Below, piece by piece: positions 13,235 through 18,642 of a stretch of 18,642 nucleotides of DNA; the first letter of the stretch is position 1; the number at the start of each line of letters is the position of its first letter. This DNA comes from an uncultured Eubacteriales bacterium (lineage in GTDB: Bacteria; Bacillota; Clostridia; Christensenellales; Borkfalkiaceae), in assembly GCA_902767455.1 (NCBI GenBank), contig CACXHH010000025.1, forward strand, positions 1 to 18,642, read 5' to 3'. The position numbers and the translations under genes were made by a program. A model generated the notes under the pieces. The model worked only from the letters and a program-made list of their open reading frames with translations, was not told the origin of the DNA and did not search any database.

Positions 13235-13822
13235 ATGAAAATTTGTATTTACGGTTCCGCAAGCGATAAAATCGACGAAAAGTATAAAAGCGTGACGTTC
13301 GAGCTCGGAAAAGCTCTCGCAAATCGCGGGCACGAACTCGTGTACGGCGGCGGAGCGAAGGGCGTTATGGGCGCTCTTGCCCGCGGCTTTAAAAAGGGCG
13401 GGGGCTTCGTTACGGGCGTTATCCCCGAATTTTTCAAGACGACTCACGCCGAAACGCTTTTCTACGAGTGCGACAAGATAATCTGGTGCGACACCATGCA
13501 CAAAAGAAAGGAGATAATGGAATCTCTCGCGCAGGCGTTTATCATAACTCCCGGCGGCGTGGGCACTTACGACGAGTTCTTCGCGGCGCTCACCAACAAA
13601 CAACTCGACAGGCACACCGCGCCGATAGCGGTGTTCTCGCCTTTCGGGTTTTACGACGCGCTGTATAAGCTCATCGAGGACGGGTACAGGGAAAACTTCA
13701 TAAACGAATCCTGCAGAGAACTTTACAAGTTTTTCACCGAAACCGAGCCGCTTATAAGCTATATCGAGTCAGACGAACCGTTTGAATATTTAAAGAACGG
13801 CTCTTCGCTCAAAGACGGCTGA
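13235..13822 (+). CDS. LOG-family protein (putative nucleoside 5'-monophosphate phosphoribohydrolase)
   Basis: 195 residues with a Rossmann-like fold. The signatures of the LOG/TIGR00730 family are present: N-terminal ICIYGSAS, YGGGAKGVMGALA, the MHKRKEIM segment and PGGVGTYDE, in the normal order. Characterised relatives cleave ribose 5-phosphate from (cytokinin) nucleoside monophosphates, with catalytic R and E in the MHxRK and PGGxGTxxE motifs. The bacterial role is otherwise unclear. ACGGAG lies upstream of ATG 13235. The gene starts 63 nt after plsC; no convincing terminator or promoter is seen in the gap, so operon membership is possible. Confidence 0.9.
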   Translation: MKICIYGSASDKIDEKYKSVTFELGKALANRGHELVYGGGAKGVMGALARGFKKGGGFVTGVIPEFFKTTHAETLFYECDKIIWCDTMHKRKEIMESLAQAFIITPGGVGTYDEFFAALTNKQLDRHTAPIAVFSPFGFYDALYKLIEDGYRENFINESCRELYKFFTETEPLISYIESDEPFEYLKNGSSLKDG

Positions 13823-13889
13823 TTTTTACGTGTTTATCGCGTTATAGCCCGATTTTTTGAAAAAAACGAAAAATACACAGGTGTAAAAT

Positions 13890-14699
13890 ATGGCAGATTG
13901 CAATCACGATTGTTCTTCATGCTCGTCCTCCTGCAAGCAACCGCCCAAGGAAAAACTCAACGAGCTCAGCAAAGTTAAAAAAGTTTACGCCGTTATCGGC
14001 GGAAAAGGCGGGGTGGGTAAAAGTTTAGTTACTTCCACGCTCGCCGTGGAAGCGCAAAGACTTGGGCTTAAAGCCGCCGTTCTCGACGCCGATATTTTAG
14101 GCCCGACGGTGCCGAAAGTATTCGGGCTTGACGGCGTGAAAGCCGAAGCCAACGACGTCGGCATCTTTCCCGTCATAACCAAAAAGGGCATAGAAGTAAT
14201 GTCGATAAACTTACTTTTAGAAAACGACACCGATCCGGTAGTGTGGCGCGGGCCCGTAGTTGCGGGCGCGGTCAAACAGTTCTGGACGGACGTGGTGTGG
14301 GGCGACGTCGACGTAATGTTCATTGACTGTCCTCCGGGAACGGGCGACGTGCCGCTCACGGTCTTTCAGTCTATCCCCGTGGACGGGATAATCGTAGTTG
14401 CTTCCCCGCAGGAGCTCGTGTCGGTAATCGTTGAAAAGGCGGTCAAAATGGCTGAACTTATGAACGTTCCCGTCGTCGGCGCGGTGGAAAACATGGCGTA
14501 TTTCGTGTGCGACAAGTGCGGCGAAAAGCACTATATTTTCGGTAAAGGGAATATGGAGCAGGTTGCGAGATCGCGCGGGATAGAAAACTTTGCGCAGATA
14601 CCTTTTTCAAAGGATATTGCAAACCTTTGCGATCACGGGCTTTTGGAACTCACCGAAAGCGACGCGCTTACGGCTTTCGCCGAAAAGTTGCTCTCGTGA
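13890..14699 (+). CDS. mrp: Mrp/NBP35-family Fe-S cluster carrier ATPase
   Basis: A 269-residue P-loop NTPase of the Mrp/ApbC/NBP35 group, which carries and transfers [4Fe-4S] clusters to apoproteins. The deviant Walker A is GGKGGVGKS (37-45), followed by LDADILGPTVPK (switch region) and FIDCPPGTGD (144-153). The C-terminal C-x2-C (C207, C210) is the conserved bridging cluster site of the dimer. An additional N-terminal cysteine cluster, C4-x3-C8-x2-C11-x3-C15, occurs in NBP35-like members and many clostridial Mrp proteins and may hold a second cluster. AGGTG lies 6 nt before ATG 13890. A terminator follows at 14735. Confidence 0.92.
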   Translation: MADCNHDCSSCSSSCKQPPKEKLNELSKVKKVYAVIGGKGGVGKSLVTSTLAVEAQRLGLKAAVLDADILGPTVPKVFGLDGVKAEANDVGIFPVITKKGIEVMSINLLLENDTDPVVWRGPVVAGAVKQFWTDVVWGDVDVMFIDCPPGTGDVPLTVFQSIPVDGIIVVASPQELVSVIVEKAVKMAELMNVPVVGAVENMAYFVCDKCGEKHYIFGKGNMEQVARSRGIENFAQIPFSKDIANLCDHGLLELTESDALTAFAEKLLS

Positions 14700-14734
14700 T
14701 CGATAAAGCTGCTTTCACAATAAAAATCAAAAAG

Positions 14735-14759
14735 GCGTTCGGGCACCCGGACGCTTTTT
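14735..14759 (+). terminator. Intrinsic terminator after mrp
   Basis: GCGTTCGGG and CCCGGACGC form a 9-bp arm pairing within 14735-14754 (one T-G pair; the tip must open for the loop), followed by TTTTT. Confidence 0.8.
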
Positions 14760-14852
14760 AAGTTTTCAGAGTATATTTTAATCCGACTCTCGTTTTATTG
14801 CGCTTTTGTTGCACTTGAATTGTAAATCTTTGATTCATTTTTTCAAAATCAT

Positions 14853-14887
14853 AAAGGTAAGTGCAAATCGCTTGCAAAAAGGTAAGT
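14853..14887 (+). promoter_or_regulatory. Direct repeats and palindrome around the enolase -35
   Basis: AAAGGTAAGT occurs at 14853-14862 and again at 14878-14887, 25 bp apart. Between them TGCAA (14862-14866) and TTGCA (14872-14876) form a perfect inverted repeat overlapping the -35 box. The symmetry around the -35 suggests a regulator site; the regulator is unknown. Confidence 0.4.
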
Positions 14888-14900
14888 TTTGCTATATAAT
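14872..14900 (+). promoter_or_regulatory. Enolase promoter
   Basis: TTGCAA (14872-14877), a 17-bp spacer and TATAAT (14895-14900), giving a start near 14907 and an 81-nt leader. Confidence 0.8.
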
Positions 14901-14904
14901 TATT

Positions 14905-14940
14905 GCGGCAAAAGGGTTAAGCCGCTTTTGCGGCGGTTAA
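14905..14940 (+). other. Structured enolase leader with competing hairpins
   Basis: GCCGC-TTTT-GCGGC (14921-14934) is a compact hairpin. GCAAAAG (14908-14914) can instead pair with CTTTTGC (14925-14931), and GCGGC (14905-14909) with GCCGC (14921-14925). The pairings are mutually exclusive. No T-run follows, so mRNA stability or translation effects are likelier than attenuation. Confidence 0.4.
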
Positions 14941-14987
14941 ACGTTAAATGCTTTCTATGGATAAAATTTTTAAGGAGTTATATAAAC

Positions 14988-16286
14988 ATGGCAAAAATTG
15001 CAAAAGTTCACGGCAGAGAAGTTCTTGACAGCCGCGGCAATCCTACGGTTGAAGTTGAAGTCGTTCTCGATAACGGCGTTATGGGAAGAGCTATCGTTCC
15101 TTCGGGCGCTTCCACGGGCGAAAGCGAAGCTTTGGAACTTCGCGACGGCGATAAAAAGAGATATCTCGGCAAAGGCACGTTAAAGGCTGTCGAAAACGTA
15201 AATAACGTTCTCGCTCCCGCAGTTATCGGTCTTGACGCCACCAACCAGGTGCTCGTTGACAACACTATGTTGAAACTCGACGGCACTCCCTTCAAGAAGA
15301 ATCTCGGCGCTAACGCTATTTTAGGCGTTTCGCTCGCGACCGCTCACGCCGCAGCCGCTTCCTTGAATATGCCCTTATACCGCTATATCGGCGGCACCAA
15401 CGCTAAAGTTATTCCTACCCCCTGCATGAACGTTATCAACGGCGGCGCTCACGCGCAGTCGACCGTTGACTTCCAGGAATTCTTCATCATCCCCGCCGGC
15501 TTTAAGACTTACAGAGAAGCTCTCCGCGCAGGCGTTGAATGCTTCCACGCTTTGAAGAAAGTCGTTAAAGAAAAAGGTTATGAAACGGGCGTAGGCGACG
15601 AAGGCGGTTTCGCTCCTTCCTGCAGAGAAGGCAACGAAGAACCTCTCGCTCTCATCGCGGAAGCCGTTAAGAACGCCGGTTACGTTCTCGGCGAACAGAT
15701 CTTCCTCGGTATGGACGTCGCTTCTTCCGAATTCTACGAAGGCAACGGCGTTTACAATCTCGTAAAATCGGGCGAAGGCAAGAAGACGACCGAAGAAATG
15801 ATCTGCTTCCTTGAAAAACTCGTCAAAGATTATCCTTCCATCATCACCATCGAAGACGGTCTTGCCGAATCCGACTGGGAAGGCTGGGCGGAACTTACGA
15901 GAAGGCTCGGCAAGAAAGTTCAGCTCGTCGGCGACGATCTGTTCGTTACCAACCCCGAATTCGTTAAGAAAGGTATCGTAAACGATACGGCTAACTCCGT
16001 TCTTATCAAAGTCAACCAGATCGGTACGCTCACCGAAACGCTCGACGCCATCCGCCTTGCCCAGACCAACGGCTATACTTGCATGGTATCTCACCGTTCG
16101 GGCGAAACCGAAGACGTTACCATCGCCGACCTTGCCGTTGCCGTCAACGCCGGTCAGATCAAGACGGGTTCCGCTTCCAGAACCGACCGTATGGCTAAAT
16201 ACAACCAGCTTCTCCGCATCGAAGAAGAACTCGGCGACGAAGCCGTTTATCTCGGGCTCAAAGCTTTCGCAAACAGAAAATTCTGA
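14988..16286 (+). CDS. eno: Enolase (phosphopyruvate hydratase)
   Basis: A 432-residue glycolytic enzyme that interconverts 2-phosphoglycerate and phosphoenolpyruvate. The catalytic landmarks are GDEGG (203-207, E205), the signature containing LIKVNQIGTLTET (K341) and SHRSGE (368-373). The start is ATG 14988 (MAKIAKVHGREVLDSRGNPT), with AAGGAG just upstream; an ORF extension to 14889 overlaps the promoter and is rejected. Codon use departs from its neighbours: isoleucine is ATC or ATT with no ATA noticed, and GCT, GTT and TTC are frequent. This is expected for a very highly expressed gene. It has its own promoter and terminator. Confidence 0.98.
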   Translation: MAKIAKVHGREVLDSRGNPTVEVEVVLDNGVMGRAIVPSGASTGESEALELRDGDKKRYLGKGTLKAVENVNNVLAPAVIGLDATNQVLVDNTMLKLDGTPFKKNLGANAILGVSLATAHAAAASLNMPLYRYIGGTNAKVIPTPCMNVINGGAHAQSTVDFQEFFIIPAGFKTYREALRAGVECFHALKKVVKEKGYETGVGDEGGFAPSCREGNEEPLALIAEAVKNAGYVLGEQIFLGMDVASSEFYEGNGVYNLVKSGEGKKTTEEMICFLEKLVKDYPSIITIEDGLAESDWEGWAELTRRLGKKVQLVGDDLFVTNPEFVKKGIVNDTANSVLIKVNQIGTLTETLDAIRLAQTNGYTCMVSHRSGETEDVTIADLAVAVNAGQIKTGSASRTDRMAKYNQLLRIEEELGDEAVYLGLKAFANRKF

Positions 16287-16302
16287 TCTGAATTTTAAAA
16301 CG

Positions 16303-16349
16303 GGGACGATCGCGGGCAGTTTTTTGCTCGCGACGCCCTTTTGTTTTTA
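16303..16349 (+). terminator. Intrinsic terminator after enolase
   Basis: TCGCGGGCA (16311-16319) pairs with TGCTCGCGA (16326-16334), 9 bp with one G-T pair; GGG/CCC can extend it past bulges. CTTTTGTTTTT follows. Confidence 0.85.
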
Positions 16350-16404
16350 GGCGGCAGTCACGAATTTTTCGTTTCGCCGCGCGATAAAACAAATTATTTT
16401 CAGC

Positions 16405-16433
16405 CCGCCCCCGCATGTGTTTTCGTGGGGCGG
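16405..16433 (+). promoter_or_regulatory. Strong GC hairpin just upstream of the feoAB ribosome-binding site
   Basis: CCGCCCC (16405-16411) pairs perfectly with GGGGCGG (16427-16433), ending 9 nt before AAGGTGA (16443-16449). There is no T-run. GCATG (16413-16417) can instead pair with CATGC (16436-16440), giving an alternative fold. Control of translation or mRNA stability is inferred. No clear promoter is recognised in the 16351-16454 gap. Confidence 0.45.
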
Positions 16434-16454
16434 AGCATGCAAAAGGTGAACGAG

Positions 16455-18642
16455 ATGAACGGTCTTGAAGATATATCCGTAAAAACGGGCGGTAATACGC
16501 TTTCGCTCAAAGATATAGACGTAGGCGAAAAAGTCAAGGTCACGGCGCTTGCGGGCGAAGGCGCTCTGCGGCAACACTTTCTCGATATGGGCATCGTCCC
16601 GGGAGTCGAAATAACCGTCGTCAAATACGCCCCGCTCGGCGATCCCGTCGAGCTTCTTTTGAGAAATTACAAGCTTACCGTGCGCCTTGCCGACGCAGAG
16701 AAGATAAGCGTTGTGAAACTTCCCGCCGCGGCGAGCGAAGAGCGGGACGAAAATCCCGATAAAAAAACCGAAAAAGTCGCGCTATCGGGCGATAAAAACC
16801 CCTTTTTACAGAAAAAAGAACACCCGCGTTTAGGCGAAAAGAAGCCCGACGTCAAAAGGGTTTCGAGCGACGGTAAAAAGCTTACTTTCGCGCTCGTCGG
16901 CAATCAGAACAGCGGCAAGACGACGCTTTACAACACGCTTACCGGCGCTAACAGGCACGTAGGTAACTTCCCCGGCGTCACTGTCGACAGAAAGGACGGC
17001 GCCATCAAGGGTTATCCCGATACCGTCGTTACGGACCTTCCCGGGATATATTCCATGTCGCCGTACAGCAGCGAAGAGCTTATCTCGCGCGACTTCGTGC
17101 TTAAAGAAAAACCGTCGGCGATAATCAATATCGTTGACGCGTCGAATATAGAACGAAACTTGTATCTTACGCTCCAACTTATCGAGATGGACGTTCCTAT
17201 GGTCGTGGCGCTCAATATGATGGACGAAGTATCCGCAAACGGCGGCTCGGTAGACATCAACCGCATGGAAGAACTTCTCGGCGTGCCCGTAGTTCCCATT
17301 TCGGCGGCGAAAAATCAGGGCGTCGACGAGCTTATAAGCCACGCCGTGAGCGTCGCGGCGTATTCTACAAAGCCGCTCCACAGAGATTTATGTTTGGAGA
17401 GCGACAACGGCGGCGCGGTACACCGCTGTCTGCACGGCATACGCCACCTTATAGCCGACCACGCCGAAAGCGCGGGGCTTCCTTTAAGGTTTGCCGTGAG
17501 CAAGGTCGTCGAAGGCGACGAACTTATTATTTCGCAACTCAATCTCGACGTCAACGAACGCGAGATGATAGAACATATCGTATTGCAGATGGAGAGCGAA
17601 CGCGGGCTTGACGCGAGCGCCGCGATAGCCGATTCGAGATTTGCGTTTATCGAAAATCTCTGCCGCGAAGCCGTAGTGAAGCCGCGCGTCAGCAAAGAAC
17701 GCGTGAGAAGCGAAAAGATCGACCGCATTTTGACGGGCAGATTTACGGCTATACCCGTGTTTATCCTTATCATGGCGGCGGTATTTTACCTTACTTTCTA
17801 CCTTATCGGCGGAAATTTACAGGCGCTTTTCGAGCTCGGCGTAGACGCTCTGACGGGAGTCGTCGACGAAGCCTTGACCAAAGCCGGCGTGAACGTATTT
17901 TTACACGGGCTCGTCGTCGAAGGCATATTCGCGGGGGTAGGAAGCGTTCTGAGCTTTCTGCCGATAATAGTCACTCTGTTTTTCTTCCTGTCGCTTCTCG
18001 AAGACAGCGGCTACGTGGCGCGCGTTGCCTTCTTTATGGACGGAATGTTGAGAAAAATAGGGCTTTCGGGGCGCAGTATCGTGCCTATGCTGATAGGCTT
18101 CGGCTGTACCGTGCCCGCGGTCATGTCTACGCGTACTCTTCCGAGCGAACGCGACAGAAAGATGACTATTCTTTTGACGCCATTTATGAGCTGTACGGCT
18201 AAACTGCCCGTGTACGCCTTTTTTGTAGACGCGTTCTTCCCCAAGTACAAGGTGCTTATTATGATAGGGCTGTACGTTCTCGGCATAATCGTAGGCATAC
18301 TGTTCGCGCTTATTTCCAAGCACACGCTCTTTAAGGGCGAAGCCGTGCCCTTCGTTATGGAACTTCCCGACTACCGTCTGCCCGGCTTTAAGAACGTTTC
18401 AAGGCTGTTATGGGAAAAGGCGAAAGATTTCATCACCCGCGCCTTTACCGTTATTCTTATCGCGACTATCGTTATATGGCTTCTCGGAAACTTCGACTTT
18501 GCTTTAAATCCCGTTATCGACGGAGAAGGAAGTATCCTTGCCGTGATAGCGACGGGGCTGTCGGTGATAATGATACCGCTCGGGCTCGGCGACTGGCGCA
18601 TAGGCACTTCGCTCATCAGCGGCGTGCTGGCAAAAGAGAGCG
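16455..18642 (+). CDS. feoB: FeoA-FeoB fusion, ferrous iron transporter (3' end beyond window)
   Basis: One frame stays open from ATG 16455 (AAGGTGA at 16443-16449) to the window edge, 729 codons, so the stop lies outside. Residues about 15-85 are an SH3-like FeoA domain (LKDIDVGEKVKVTAL, LRQHFLDMGIVPGVEITVV). A charged Lys/Glu-rich linker (about 88-142) leads into FeoB. The G-domain has G1 GNQNSGKT (149-156), G3 DLPG (194-197) and G4 NMMD (254-257). The membrane part carries the two Cys-containing gate motifs, GFGCTVPA (548-555, C551) and FMSCTAKLP (577-585, C580). FeoB imports Fe(II) across the cytoplasmic membrane under control of GTP hydrolysis; FeoA normally binds it as a separate small protein. 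The fusion fixes them at 1:1. Confidence 0.95.
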   Translation, partial: MNGLEDISVKTGGNTLSLKDIDVGEKVKVTALAGEGALRQHFLDMGIVPGVEITVVKYAPLGDPVELLLRNYKLTVRLADAEKISVVKLPAAASEERDENPDKKTEKVALSGDKNPFLQKKEHPRLGEKKPDVKRVSSDGKKLTFALVGNQNSGKTTLYNTLTGANRHVGNFPGVTVDRKDGAIKGYPDTVVTDLPGIYSMSPYSSEELISRDFVLKEKPSAIINIVDASNIERNLYLTLQLIEMDVPMVVALNMMDEVSANGGSVDINRMEELLGVPVVPISAAKNQGVDELISHAVSVAAYSTKPLHRDLCLESDNGGAVHRCLHGIRHLIADHAESAGLPLRFAVSKVVEGDELIISQLNLDVNEREMIEHIVLQMESERGLDASAAIADSRFAFIENLCREAVVKPRVSKERVRSEKIDRILTGRFTAIPVFILIMAAVFYLTFYLIGGNLQALFELGVDALTGVVDEALTKAGVNVFLHGLVVEGIFAGVGSVLSFLPIIVTLFFFLSLLEDSGYVARVAFFMDGMLRKIGLSGRSIVPMLIGFGCTVPAVMSTRTLPSERDRKMTILLTPFMSCTAKLPVYAFFVDAFFPKYKVLIMIGLYVLGIIVGILFALISKHTLFKGEAVPFVMELPDYRLPGFKNVSRLLWEKAKDFITRAFTVILIATIVIWLLGNFDFALNPVIDGEGSILAVIATGLSVIMIPLGLGDWRIGTSLISGVLAKES

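Noticed and set aside
14889..14987. N-terminal extension of enolase
   Set aside because: It would begin inside the promoter, before the predicted start site. The family start MAKIAKVHGREVLDSRG with an AAGGAG site is at 14988.
15375..16094. Long minus-strand ORF of 239 codons inside enolase
   Set aside because: It is a shadow of the strongly biased enolase codons on the other strand, with no start signals or recognisable protein features.

Overview
The window reads as chromosomal sequence from a low-to-mid GC Gram-positive anaerobe of the class Clostridia. The evidence is a YpeB-like tail (a spore-germination protein) at the left edge, a clostridial-type small alarmone synthetase, a DUF378 membrane protein, frequent Shine-Dalgarno sites and T-tailed intrinsic terminators, and heavy use of ATA for isoleucine everywhere except the highly expressed enolase gene. 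A gut lineage near Christensenellales is plausible, but that is inference. Every gene is on the + strand.

Layout. (1) 1-171: C-terminus of a YpeB/PepSY protein, then a terminator. (2) 297-2626: a metal-resistance operon. A near-consensus promoter carries a palindromic operator over its start site and drives an ArsR/SmtB Zn-type repressor and a Zn/Cd P1B-ATPase without an N-terminal metal-binding domain. (3) 2695-3732: a DEDDh exonuclease fused to a BRCT-like domain, apparently translated from a leaderless mRNA. (4) 3820-3947: a gene-free stretch with its own promoter, alternative hairpins and a terminator, a candidate small RNA of about 94 nt. (5) 4063-6218: an unknown two-part protein, a RelQ/RelP-type (p)ppGpp synthetase, and an 87-residue conserved protein that also looks leaderless. 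(6) 6220-6434: two stacked structured repeats, one of them an array of small hairpins with different stems and a shared linker. (7) 6505-7719: an inositol-monophosphatase-family enzyme and a DUF378 protein. (8) 7867-11166: a ribbon-helix-helix protein directly upstream of clpB, followed by a second copy of the first repeat. (9) 11359-13171: a lipid (diacylglycerol-type) kinase overlapping a PlsC acyltransferase. (10) 13235-14699: a LOG-family nucleoside-monophosphate hydrolase and an Mrp/NBP35 Fe-S carrier ATPase. (11) 14853-16350: enolase with a repeat-flanked promoter, structured leader and terminator. (12) 16455 to the right edge: an uninterrupted FeoA-FeoB fusion for Fe(II) uptake, truncated by the window.

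Most genes are housekeeping or stress functions: metal efflux, iron uptake, stringent response, disaggregase, Fe-S assembly, phospholipid synthesis and glycolysis. I see no phage, transposase, CRISPR array, tRNA or rRNA. The least explained material is noncoding: the candidate small RNA, the hairpin array, the paired structured repeats that abut stop codons, and promoters placed so close to start codons that mRNAs should begin at or next to the AUG.
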